Source: an uncultured Pseudomonadales bacterium
GTDB taxonomy: Bacteria > Pseudomonadota > Gammaproteobacteria > Pseudomonadales > Cellvibrionaceae
Length of the DNA stretch: 7,809 bases
Assembly: GCA_938048505.1 (NCBI GenBank)
Contig: CALIUX010000084.1
Span: forward strand, 1 to 7,809
Direction: 5' to 3'
Position 1 is the first letter of the stretch, and every line of letters begins with the position of its first letter. The notes below the pieces were generated by a model, which was not told the DNA's origin, ran no database searches, and saw nothing but the letters and a program-made list of their open reading frames with translations. The translations under genes and the position numbers were made by a program. Positions 1 to 6,418 of this stretch are shown one piece after another.

Positions 1-1875
1 AAGCCTGATGATACAACGACTGAGCTAAACTTTTTATCAGGCCTGAGAGGGAACCCAGAGACTTGGGAGAGTAACGAAAAGCCTTTTATTTGGATGTGGG
101 GTGTGCAGGCGCTTGATCTATCGGCCATCACTAAAATCACGCTCTCTTTGCAAAATAACCTTCATGATAAAAACTTAGTCATTGATAATCTGAGGGTCAC
201 TCAAAACCCTAAGATGAACACAGAGTTTTTGACCAGCATTGTTGATGAGTTTGGTCAAAATGCTAAAAAAGATTTTCGCGGTAAGATTAAGTCTCTTGAT
301 CAACTGCATGATTTGCGTGACAAAGAGTTGAAGTCTTTAGATGGTAAGCTGATGGCGGGCCGATCTAAATTTAGTGGCTGGAAAGATGGCCCTAAGCTCA
401 AAGCAACAGGGTACTTTCGTACCGAAAAATATAACGGTAAGTGGGCGTTGGTTGATCCAGAGGGCTACCTCTACTTTGCAACAGGTTTAGATATTATCCG
501 CTTGTCTAACTCTACCACTTTGACAGGCTATGATTACGATGCAAACCTTGTTAAACAGCGCTCTGCTGATGACTTAACGCCTGAAGATTCAAGCGGTTTA
601 CTTCAAGTAAGTGGTGCAGCCAAAGGTTCTCGTAAGTTGGTTTCATCGACGCGTTCCAATATGTTTACATGGCTGCCTGATTTTGATGACGAGCTATCAA
701 ACCACTATAGCTACCGTCGCTCTGCGCATTCGGGGCCTTTGAGTCAAGGTGAAACATTCAGCTTTTATCAGGCAAATTTAGAGCGTAAATATGGTGAGCA
801 TAAACCCAACTCTTTCTTAGATAAGTGGGAAGAGGTAACGCTTGATCGTATGCGTAATTGGGGTTTCACTTCTTTGGGTAACTGGACTGACCCACGTTAT
901 TACGATAACCAAAAAGTCCCTTTCTTTGCCAATGGTTGGATTATTGGCAACTTTAAAACCGTTTCGAGTGGTTTTGACTTCTGGGGCCCCATGCCTGATG
1001 TCTTTGACCCTGAATTTGCTGTGCGTGCTGATGCAACCGTTAAGCAAGTAGCAAAAGAGATTCAAAACACTCCTTGGGCTGTTGGTGTCTTTATTGATAA
1101 TGAAAAAAGCTTTGGTCGCCCAGAAAGTGATCAGTTGCGTTACGGTATTGTGATTAACACGCTGGGCCGCAATGGCGCTACAGTGCCAACTAAAGCAGAA
1201 TTTACGGGTTTGATGAAGGCTAAATATCGCACTATTTCGGCTTTCAATAAGGCTTGGAACCTTTCTTTAGGCTCTTGGGGTGAGTTTGATAAAGGGTTTG
1301 ATGCCGGTGATATTACAGATGCACAGCGTCAAGATTATTCAGCAATGCTTGAATACTATGCATCGCAGTACTACCGCATCGTAGCGCAAGCAATGGACAA
1401 ATACTTGCCAAATCACCTGTATCTGGGTTCTCGTTTGCCTGATTGGGGTATGCCTTTAGAGGTTGTACGTGCTGCGGCTAAGCATGTTGATGTCATCAGC
1501 TTTAATGCCTATAAAGAGGGTCTTACAAAGAAAAAGTGGGCTTTCTTAAGTGAATTCGATATGCCAACTATTATTGGTGAGTTCCATATGGGTGCGGCGG
1601 AGTCAGGTCTTTATCATCCTGGTTTGATCCAGGCGGAAACCTTCGAAGATCGTGCCTCTATGTTCTTGGATTACATGGACTCCGTTGTTGAAAGCCCGTA
1701 TTTTGTTGGCGCGCATTGGTTCCAGTATATGGATTCACCCTTAACCGGCCGTGCGTATGATGGCGAAAACTATAATGTGGGCTTTGTTGATGTGACTGAT
1801 ACGCCTTACCCTAATATGGTTAAAGCGGCTCAAGAGCTGGGTAAAGATCTTTACAAAGATCGCTATGCCAAATAA
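1..1875 (+). CDS. GH50 family beta-agarase, 3' part (5' end outside window)
   Basis: Glycoside hydrolase family 50 enzyme; characterised members are beta-agarases, often exo-acting, that release neoagarobiose from agarose. The frame is open from base 1, so the true start lies upstream and the ATG at 94 is internal; 624 codons are visible. Counting from the first visible codon, residues 1-70 look like the end of an N-terminal beta-sandwich domain (closing strand IDNLRV at 61-66). The catalytic barrel starts near GYFRTEKYNGKW (137). The segment GFTSLGNWTDP (288) is typical of the family. Likely acid/base is Glu368 in FIDNEKSFG (codon 1102-1104) and likely nucleophile is Glu527 in IIGEFHMG (1579-1581). 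Their spacing, 159 residues, is close to the 161 I recall for Saccharophagus Aga50D (E534/E695), which suggests about 165 residues are missing. A signal peptide cannot be assessed. The C-terminus has no sorting motif. The family call is firm; endo or exo action is inferred. Confidence 0.9.
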   Translation, partial: KPDDTTTELNFLSGLRGNPETWESNEKPFIWMWGVQALDLSAITKITLSLQNNLHDKNLVIDNLRVTQNPKMNTEFLTSIVDEFGQNAKKDFRGKIKSLDQLHDLRDKELKSLDGKLMAGRSKFSGWKDGPKLKATGYFRTEKYNGKWALVDPEGYLYFATGLDIIRLSNSTTLTGYDYDANLVKQRSADDLTPEDSSGLLQVSGAAKGSRKLVSSTRSNMFTWLPDFDDELSNHYSYRRSAHSGPLSQGETFSFYQANLERKYGEHKPNSFLDKWEEVTLDRMRNWGFTSLGNWTDPRYYDNQKVPFFANGWIIGNFKTVSSGFDFWGPMPDVFDPEFAVRADATVKQVAKEIQNTPWAVGVFIDNEKSFGRPESDQLRYGIVINTLGRNGATVPTKAEFTGLMKAKYRTISAFNKAWNLSLGSWGEFDKGFDAGDITDAQRQDYSAMLEYYASQYYRIVAQAMDKYLPNHLYLGSRLPDWGMPLEVVRAAAKHVDVISFNAYKEGLTKKKWAFLSEFDMPTIIGEFHMGAAESGLYHPGLIQAETFEDRASMFLDYMDSVVESPYFVGAHWFQYMDSPLTGRAYDGENYNVGFVDVTDTPYPNMVKAAQELGKDLYKDRYAK

Positions 1876-1896
1876 AAATAAAGCCTAGGTATCTTT

Positions 1897-1922
1897 TGCT
1901 GCTTGCGCCTTTGTGAGCAGCA
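1897..1922 (+). other. small stem-loop in GH50 3' untranslated region
   Basis: TGCTGCT (1897-1903) and AGCAGCA (1916-1922) can pair as a 7-bp stem with a 12-nt loop. No T-run follows, so it is not itself a standard intrinsic terminator. GCCTA (1883-1887) and TAGGC (1942-1946) could form an outer helix around it. It may be a 3' end-stabilising structure, or chance. Confidence 0.3.
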
Positions 1923-1967
1923 TAGGGTGCCTGCTTTGACTTAGGCATATTGCAAGCCTTAAGAGCA

Positions 1968-2017
1968 AAGCATAAAAAAGCCTCCGTAAAATTGATTGCG
2001 GAGGCTTTTTTATGCTT
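1968..2017. terminator. bidirectional intrinsic terminator between GH50 gene and gntR
   Basis: A perfect 19-bp inverted repeat: AAGCATAAAAAAGCCTCCG (1968-1986) and its exact reverse complement (1999-2017), separated by a 12-nt loop. The GC-rich core GCCTCCG/CGGAGGC (1980-1986/1999-2005) is followed by six T on the plus strand (2006-2011), and by six T on the minus strand (complement of A 1974-1979). It sits between two converging genes, 92 nt after the GH50 stop and 66 nt after the gntR stop, so it can end both transcripts. Confidence 0.92.
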
Positions 2018-2083
2018 CAAATATCATCAGATAAGAGATGCGGGGTGGGGTGTATTGTATTGGTTTGTCTAATTGAATATTGC

Positions 2084-2689
2084 TTACTTAATATTGGCTA
2101 TCAGCCGCTCTTTGGCTAATGCCAGATCTTTGTTTCGTAATGCGTCGATAATGGCTTGGTGCTCATCAACGCAATCTTTTGCTGTTGAGAGTCTTCTGTA
2201 GTTCATTCGCATGCGCAAAACGATTGTGTACCATAAATTTGCCAATTCTGCTCCACCCGCTTTGAAAACAAGATAGCGATGAAACTCAATATCGGCTTTG
2301 GTGACTGCGGTAAAGTCGTTTTCCTTAAAGGCTTCTCTAATGCGCCCAATGATGGCATCCAGGTTGTCAAAGTCTTCTTCATTGAGGGGGTCGTTATGTT
2401 GCGTAATGGCAAAGGTTTCGATTGTGCGACGAATTTCAACCATTAAGCCCTGAAGCGCTGGGGAGAGGTCGTGATTGACCGATACGCCACAATTATTCTT
2501 TGAGGCCAGAAGCCCTTCTTTAGTGAGCTCTAAAAAAACATCGCGAATGGGGCCGCGTGATACGCCAAAACGTTTGGTTAATGAAACCTCATTGAGCTTT
2601 TCGCCGGGGCTGAGTTCGCCGGATATAATGTCCGAACGCAACTGCTCTGCAATTTGGTCTTTAACTGAAACGATTTGTCTGTCGAGCAT
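2084..2689 (-). CDS. GntR-family transcriptional regulator, FadR subfamily (FCD domain)
   Basis: DNA-binding regulator of 201 residues. The N-terminal winged helix-turn-helix (about 1-75) has the GntR pattern ISGELSPGEKL, then the recognition-helix region FGVSRGPIRDVFLELTKEGLL. The C-terminal all-helical FCD effector domain (about 80-201) normally holds a metal that helps bind a carboxylic or sugar-acid ligand. Visible ligands are Asp133 and His137 (ADIEFH) and His177 (DEHQAI). The fourth position, 22 residues after His177, is Asn199 (codon 2093-2095, complement) where the family usually has His. The ATG at 2689 is chosen because GGAGG lies 4 nt upstream; an in-frame TTG at 2710 lies upstream of the predicted transcript start. 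It is divergent from galT-galK-galM-kdgK and separated by 420 bp of repeat-rich DNA, so control of that operon and of itself is likely. The effector could be an agar-derived sugar acid such as KDG or an anhydrogalactonate; that is inference. Confidence 0.9.
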   Translation of the reverse strand: MLDRQIVSVKDQIAEQLRSDIISGELSPGEKLNEVSLTKRFGVSRGPIRDVFLELTKEGLLASKNNCGVSVNHDLSPALQGLMVEIRRTIETFAITQHNDPLNEEDFDNLDAIIGRIREAFKENDFTAVTKADIEFHRYLVFKAGGAELANLWYTIVLRMRMNYRRLSTAKDCVDEHQAIIDALRNKDLALAKERLIANIK

Positions 2690-2693
2690 AATG

Positions 2694-2698
2694 CCTCC
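2694..2698 (-). promoter_or_regulatory. ribosome binding site deciding the gntR start
   Basis: On the minus strand the sequence is GGAGG, then CATT, then ATG (2689-2687). The strong Shine-Dalgarno match supports the ATG over the in-frame TTG at 2710, which would give seven more residues. Confidence 0.8.
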
Positions 2699-2712
2699 AT
2701 TTTCGCGCAAAT

Positions 2713-2741
2713 ATTATAAGTATGTTAAATTCTGCTGACCT
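2713..2741 (-). promoter_or_regulatory. probable gntR promoter
   Basis: The minus strand carries a perfect TATAAT -10 box (plus-strand ATTATA, 2713-2718). Transcription would begin near 2706, giving a leader of about 17 nt before the ATG at 2689. The -35 region at 17-bp spacing (2736-2741) reads AGGTCA, a poor match. It coincides with a GGTCAGC box (2734-2740), so a factor binding there would compete with, or replace, -35 recognition. That suggests autoregulation. Confidence 0.55.
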
Positions 2742-2777
2742 GCTATCGTAGCATATAGGTTTTCGATATGGTCAGCA
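2733..2777. repeat. inverted pair TGCTGACC / GGTCAGCA, candidate operator half-sites
   Basis: TGCTGACC at 2733-2740 and its exact reverse complement GGTCAGCA at 2770-2777. The left copy covers the -35 region of the gntR promoter. The right copy lies just upstream of the -35 box of the galT promoter. FadR-type GntR proteins often bind sites with GGTC or TGGT half-sites, so this pair is a reasonable operator candidate for the divergent regulator. Binding is inferred. Confidence 0.5.
2741..2753. repeat. palindrome TGCTA-TCG-TAGCA
   Basis: A perfect 5-bp inverted repeat with a 3-nt centre, between the two outer GGTCAGC boxes and abutting the left one. It may be part of a compound operator, or chance; short palindromes are common in AT-rich control regions. 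Confidence 0.3.
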
Positions 2778-2817
2778 TCGATTGTAAATTGTTGACACTT
2801 TTGGGCTGACAATCGAT
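2777..2817. repeat. inverted repeat ATCGATTGT / ACAATCGAT bracketing the galT promoter
   Basis: ATCGATTGT (2777-2785) and its exact reverse complement ACAATCGAT (2809-2817) have centres 32 bp apart, about three helical turns. The left arm lies just upstream of the -35 hexamer and the right arm overlaps the -10 hexamer. That geometry suits a dimeric or paired repressor covering the promoter. The spacing is long for an RNA hairpin, and most of it would not be transcribed. Confidence 0.5.
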
Positions 2818-2820
2818 AAT
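2792..2820 (+). promoter_or_regulatory. sigma-70 promoter for the galT-galK-galM-kdgK operon
   Basis: A consensus -35 TTGACA (2792-2797), a 17-bp spacer and GATAAT (2815-2820, five of six to TATAAT). Transcription would start near 2827, about 283 nt before the galT ATG. A promoter this close to consensus is expected to be strong unless repressed. The operator-like repeats in its spacer and around it fit repression by the divergent GntR protein. Confidence 0.8.
2805..2810. promoter_or_regulatory. third GTCAGC-type box, inside the galT promoter spacer
   Basis: GCTGAC (reverse complement GTCAGC) lies between the -35 and -10 hexamers and runs directly into the ACAATCGAT arm. It is a six-base match to the seven-base GGTCAGC boxes at 2734-2740, 2770-2776 and 2913-2919. 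A protein bound here would block RNA polymerase. Confidence 0.4.
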
Positions 2821-2826
2821 TGCGCG

Positions 2827-3109
2827 TTACTTCAATTGTAGCGCTAAAGCGGCTGTGTGAAGAAAAATTTAAGCGATATTCGTTTGCTTTCCAATTAGCC
2901 TTTGCTTCGTTAGGTCAGCGGCTAATAAAGAGTGAGTGGTTAACGAGCAAACTGAGTGAATGTAGTGTCTTGCGTTAATCTAGCAGCGTGTGGACTTATG
3001 TTGTTTTAGCTTACTGTTATTAAGCTATCGATGGATTTCGACTCAGTTTGATGCCTTATCGTATCTTTTGCCGTATTTTAATAAGTGTTATACCCAGAGA
3101 TTTTATTTT
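2827..3109 (+). promoter_or_regulatory. long untranslated leader of the galT operon
   Basis: About 283 nt lie between the predicted transcription start and the galT ATG, with no convincing gene. It contains a stem ATTAGCC/GGCTAAT (2894-2900/2920-2926) whose 19-nt loop ends in a GGTCAGC box. Another stem, TAGCTTA/TAAGCTA (3007-3013/3021-3027), has a 7-nt loop. Neither is followed by a T-run, so no attenuator is evident, and I recognise no known riboswitch class. The last part before galT is AT-rich. Its length is unusual for a sugar operon leader. Confidence 0.4.
2913..2919. promoter_or_regulatory. fourth GGTCAGC box, in the galT leader
   Basis: A perfect GGTCAGC about 87 nt downstream of the predicted transcription start, in the same orientation as the 2770-2776 copy. 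It may be a downstream auxiliary operator acting by roadblock or looping. It could be chance, but this would be the third perfect copy of a 7-mer within 186 bp. Confidence 0.4.
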
Positions 3110-4153
3110 ATGACCAATTTGTTGTCTGATGTGAGCCATCGTCGTTACAACCCATTGCTTGGTGAGTGGGTACTGGTTTCACCTCATCGAGGTAAGCGTC
3201 CTTGGCAGGGGCAAGAAGAGTCACCCGATACCGAAGTCAAGCCAAGTTACGATGAAAAGTGTTACTTATGTCCGGGTAACACCCGCATTGGCGGTCATGA
3301 AAACCCAAAGTATGATTCGCCTTATGTTTTTGCGAATGACTTCCCAGCATTGCAGCAGGGCGGTTTTGATGCACATGCGTCAGACGAAGATAGTTTACTG
3401 CGCTATAACTCAGTGAGCGGTGAAGCACGTGTTATTTGCTTTTCACCTGATCACTCTAAAAGCTTGCCTTTATTGACGCCAAGTGAAATTGGCTCCGTTA
3501 TTGATACTTGGCGTGAGCAAGAAAAAGAACTTTCGCAAAAGTATGCATGGGTTCAGATTTTTGAGAATAAGGGCAGCGCAATGGGGTGTTCGAACCCTCA
3601 TCCGCACGGTCAGATATGGGCTCAAGATCAATTACCGACTGAAGCGTCTAAGATTGATGAAAATCTTGCCGCTTACCTTAAGAAAAAGAACAGTAATTTA
3701 CTGTTGGATTACGTTAATTTGGAGCTTGAACAGAAAGAGCGTCTAATTGATGTGAATGATCATTGGGTTACATTGGTGCCATTTTGGGCATGCTGGCCTT
3801 ACGAGATTATGCTTTTGCCTCGTGCGCATGTGACGAGTTTTCAGGATTTGTCCGTTGAGCAAAAAGATGCGCTCGCCAGCATTCTTAAGCAAACTCTAAC
3901 CCGTTACGATAACCTATTTAAGTGTAGTTTCCCTTATTCTATGGGGTGGCGATCAAACCCGTTTGATCGTGATGCTAAAGAGTATTGGCAGCTTCATGCT
4001 GTTTTCTTCCCTCCATTGTTGCGCAGTGCCACCGTAAAGAAATTTATGGTTGGTTATGAAATGCTAGCTGAAGCGCAGCGTGATATTACACCCGAACAGG
4101 CAGCATTGCGTCTGCGTGAGTGTTCGGATAAGCATTACCTATCTAGTTTATAA
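3110..4153 (+). CDS. galT: galactose-1-phosphate uridylyltransferase
   Basis: Cytoplasmic Leloir enzyme that swaps UMP between UDP-glucose and galactose-1-phosphate. It has 347 residues, and numbering tracks E. coli GalT almost exactly. Zinc ligands are Cys51 and Cys54 (CYLC), His115 (SPDHSK) and His164. The nucleophile is His166 in SNPHPHGQIW (codon 3605-3607), followed by Gln168. The C-terminus keeps the family block PPLLRSATVKKFMVGYEMLAE. Of the E. coli iron-site ligands E182, H281, H296 and H298, only His296 remains; the others are Ile182, Arg281 and Val298. The ATG at 3110 is chosen because family homology starts there (SHRRYNPLLGEWVLVSPHRGK) and AGAGA sits 9 nt upstream. An in-frame GTG at 2990 would add 40 unrelated residues. 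It is the first gene of the operon, 4 nt before galK. Confidence 0.97.
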   Translation: MTNLLSDVSHRRYNPLLGEWVLVSPHRGKRPWQGQEESPDTEVKPSYDEKCYLCPGNTRIGGHENPKYDSPYVFANDFPALQQGGFDAHASDEDSLLRYNSVSGEARVICFSPDHSKSLPLLTPSEIGSVIDTWREQEKELSQKYAWVQIFENKGSAMGCSNPHPHGQIWAQDQLPTEASKIDENLAAYLKKKNSNLLLDYVNLELEQKERLIDVNDHWVTLVPFWACWPYEIMLLPRAHVTSFQDLSVEQKDALASILKQTLTRYDNLFKCSFPYSMGWRSNPFDRDAKEYWQLHAVFFPPLLRSATVKKFMVGYEMLAEAQRDITPEQAALRLRECSDKHYLSSL

Positions 4154-4157
4154 GCCT

Positions 4158-5315
4158 ATGAAAGACGTCGTTAAAGAAAAATTCTCACAGCACTTTTCAC
4201 AAGCGCCAGAGATCGTTGCCTACGCACCGGGTCGAGTCAACCTAATTGGTGAGCACACCGATTATAACAATGGCTTTGTATTCCCTTGCGCAATCCAATT
4301 TGGTACCTACATTGCTGCGCGTAAGCGTACTGATAAGACGATTAATGTCTATGCAGGTAACATTAATGATCAGCATATGACATGGTCTCTTGATCAGCCT
4401 CTTGAAGCCTCTGATGATGCGGTTTGGTCAAATTACTGTAAAGGTATTTGCAAAGAGCTGCTGGAGTCGGGCCACGAGCTAGTTGGTATGGACTTATTCA
4501 TCATAGGTAATTTACCGAGTGGTGCCGGCCTTAGTTCATCAGCTTCTTTATGTGTTGCCTTTGCATTAGTTTGCAATACATTGAATCAGCTTGGGTTAGA
4601 TGCTATTCAGATGGCGCAAGTTGCTCAAAAATCAGAAAATGATTTTGTTGGCTGTAACTGCGGCATTATGGATCAAATTGCTTCTGCTGCAGGCATTGCG
4701 GGTAAAGCACTGTTGCTAGATTGCGAATCGCTTTCGTATCGCCCTGTTGGCATTCCAGATGATCTTGATGTTCTCATTATTGATAGTTGCGTAAAGCGAG
4801 AGCTTACGGGCAGTGAATATAATGATCGCCGTGCAGATTGTGAGCGTGCTGCTGGGCTACTGGGATTGCCGTCTTTGCGTCAAGCAGATATTAGTCATTT
4901 AGATGCATTAGAGAAGAGTGGTGATGAGCTTGCCTATATGCGCGCACGCCATGTGATTACCGAAAACGAGCGCACTCAATCTGCAGCTAAAGCATTAGAG
5001 TCTAGCGATGCGGCTCAGTTATCTGCCCTGATGAATGAATCACATCAGTCAATGAAAAATGATTTTCAAATCACAATCCCAGAAATCGACTTTTTGGTCG
5101 AGTCCGTTGCTCAGCACCTCAATAACGATGGCGGTGTGCGCATGACTGGTGGCGGTTTTGGTGGCTGTGTTGTGGCATTAACGCCAAAAGCGAAAAGCCA
5201 AGCAATCATGCAGGCTGTCGCAGAGGCCTATGCTAAAGAATATGGTAAAGAGTGTAAGCAATATCTTGTTGGCGCCAGCGCAGGCGCGCACATCCTTGAA
5301 TCTACCTTGCCATAA
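4158..5315 (+). CDS. galK: galactokinase
   Basis: ATP-dependent kinase making alpha-D-galactose-1-phosphate, the substrate of GalT; GHMP superfamily, cytoplasmic, 385 residues, about the usual length. The galactokinase signature PGRVNLIGEHTDYNNG is at about 24-39 with catalytic Arg26. The phosphate-binding motif LPSGAGLSSSASL follows. Catalytic base Asp172 lies in GIMDQIASAAG (codon 4671-4673), and the C-terminal GHMP motif is MTGGGFGGCVVAL. Arg26 and Asp172 keep the spacing of E. coli GalK Arg28 and Asp174. The start is the ATG 4 nt after the galT stop; an upstream in-frame GTG at 4080 lies inside galT and adds residues unlike the family. No Shine-Dalgarno is visible, so translation is probably coupled to galT termination. 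Confidence 0.97.
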   Translation: MKDVVKEKFSQHFSQAPEIVAYAPGRVNLIGEHTDYNNGFVFPCAIQFGTYIAARKRTDKTINVYAGNINDQHMTWSLDQPLEASDDAVWSNYCKGICKELLESGHELVGMDLFIIGNLPSGAGLSSSASLCVAFALVCNTLNQLGLDAIQMAQVAQKSENDFVGCNCGIMDQIASAAGIAGKALLLDCESLSYRPVGIPDDLDVLIIDSCVKRELTGSEYNDRRADCERAAGLLGLPSLRQADISHLDALEKSGDELAYMRARHVITENERTQSAAKALESSDAAQLSALMNESHQSMKNDFQITIPEIDFLVESVAQHLNNDGGVRMTGGGFGGCVVALTPKAKSQAIMQAVAEAYAKEYGKECKQYLVGASAGAHILESTLP

Positions 5316-5324
5316 GTATTAAAA

Positions 5325-5331
5325 GAGAGGA
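5325..5331 (+). promoter_or_regulatory. ribosome binding site for the GTG start of galM
   Basis: The purine-rich GAGAGGA lies 10 nt before the GTG at 5342, a slightly long spacing. No in-frame ATG lies nearby, and family similarity begins at once after the GTG, so GTG is the likely start. Confidence 0.6.
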
Positions 5332-5341
5332 AAGCAACGCT

Positions 5342-6400
5342 GTGAAAGTGTCTGAACATTTATTCGGAACAACTGCCGATGGCACTGGCGTTAAGCTGTA
5401 TCGGCTTTCCAACGATAACGGTATGACTGTCGAGATTTGCACCTATGGTGCCATCATTAAATCGATAGTCTTACCGGACTCTCATGGCAAGCAAACTAAC
5501 GTTGTATTGGGCTACGAAACATTAGAAGAGTACATTGATGACCCTTTTTATGTTGGTGCTATTGTTGGTCGTGTATGCAATCGCTTGTCGGGTGGTCAGT
5601 TTGATCTTGACGGTAAAGCCTATCAGCTAGAGTGTAACGAAGGTGATTTTAACCACCTTCATGGCGGTGTGCCTGGTTTCAATGGTGTGGTATGGGATGC
5701 GAAAACATCTGTTGAGAACAGTGATTGCGCTGTGCAGCTTTCTTACCTCAGTCCGCACAATGAAGGGGGCTACCCCGGTAATTTACAAGTCAACGTATTG
5801 TATCGACTCACGGCTGATAATAGCCTGCAAGTAGAATGCTGGGCAACAACTGATCAGCCCACGATTGTGAATCTGACTCAGCACAGCTACTTCAATTTGG
5901 CTGGCGCAGGCAATATTTTGGATCATGCGCTGAAAATCAATGCTGCGCAGTATACGCCAGCAGATGAGCGATCAATACCGACTGGTGAATTTGAGTCTGT
6001 TGAGAATACTTGCTTTGATTTTAGGGCTTTGCGTCGTGTCGGTGAAGCCTTAGAACAAGGACACCCACAGTTAGATTTAACGGCCGGTTTTGATCAAAAT
6101 TTTGTGCTCAATGCTGCTGCGGCTGACTTAGCGAAACCTGTAGCGGAATTGGTGAGCGAAGAATCGGGGCTCGCAATGCACTTTTATGCGTCAGCACCTG
6201 GCATGCATTTTTACACGGGTAATTTTCTAGGCGCCTCAAGTGACCCCCGCTATCAGCAATTAGCTGCGCGGACTGGTCTATGCCTCGAGGCGCAAGCCTT
6301 CCCTAATACCCCTAACACCCCAAGTTTTGGCTCAATCGTATTACGTCCGGGCGAGCGATATGACTATCGTCTGCGTTACGATTTTTTGCTTAATCATTAA
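5342..6400 (+). CDS. galM: aldose 1-epimerase (galactose mutarotase)
   Basis: Interconverts beta- and alpha-D-galactose, supplying the alpha anomer that GalK uses; cytoplasmic, 352 residues, normal for the family. Early family motifs are YGAII, NVVLGY and GAIVGRVCNR. Catalytic acid His107 lies in NHLHGG (codon 5660-5662). His181 lies in LTQHSYFNLAG (5882-5884). The catalytic base Glu316 is in CLEAQAFPNTPN (6287-6289). The spacings match Lactococcus GalM His96, His170 and Glu304 to within one residue. The usual LETQ around the base reads LEAQ, a minor change. It starts with GTG, 26 nt after galK, and is followed 18 nt later by the KDG kinase gene. In an agar locus its natural substrate is the galactose released by neoagarobiose hydrolase. 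Confidence 0.95.
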   Translation: MKVSEHLFGTTADGTGVKLYRLSNDNGMTVEICTYGAIIKSIVLPDSHGKQTNVVLGYETLEEYIDDPFYVGAIVGRVCNRLSGGQFDLDGKAYQLECNEGDFNHLHGGVPGFNGVVWDAKTSVENSDCAVQLSYLSPHNEGGYPGNLQVNVLYRLTADNSLQVECWATTDQPTIVNLTQHSYFNLAGAGNILDHALKINAAQYTPADERSIPTGEFESVENTCFDFRALRRVGEALEQGHPQLDLTAGFDQNFVLNAAAADLAKPVAELVSEESGLAMHFYASAPGMHFYTGNFLGASSDPRYQQLAARTGLCLEAQAFPNTPNTPSFGSIVLRPGERYDYRLRYDFLLNH

Positions 6401-6403
6401 TCT

Positions 6404-6407
6404 AGGA
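6404..6407 (+). promoter_or_regulatory. ribosome binding site for kdgK
   Basis: AGGA lies 11 nt before the ATG at 6419, just after the galM stop codon. The spacing is on the long side, but no other candidate is visible in the 18-nt gap. Confidence 0.5.
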
Positions 6408-6418
6408 ATTTTTTCAAA

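Noticed and set aside
94..96. ATG at 94 as the start of the GH50 protein
   Set aside because: The frame stays open to base 1 and the upstream codons read as continuous protein (ending KPFIWMWG). The gene starts before the window.
817..1065. Overlapping open frames on both strands inside the GH50 gene
   Set aside because: They lie fully within a well-supported gene and show no recognisable family features.
1820..2020. Minus-strand open frame across the GH50 3' end and the terminator
   Set aside because: It reads through the terminator hairpin and overlaps the agarase end; no family resemblance.
3049..3090. Second promoter close to galT (TTGATG with AT-rich downstream sequence)
   Set aside because: No -10 hexamer of reasonable quality lies at 16-18 bp spacing; the 2792-2820 promoter is far better.
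2990..3109. N-terminal extension of GalT from a GTG at 2990
   Set aside because: The 40 extra residues are unlike GalT and cover AT-rich leader sequence. Homology and length match E. coli GalT when started at 3110.
3159..3746. Alternative-frame open frames inside galT
   Set aside because: Shadows of galT; the true frame has all catalytic and zinc residues.
4080..4157. N-terminal extension of GalK from a GTG at 4080
   Set aside because: It lies inside conserved galT coding sequence in another frame, and galactokinases begin a few residues before the APGRVNLIGEH region, as the ATG at 4158 gives.
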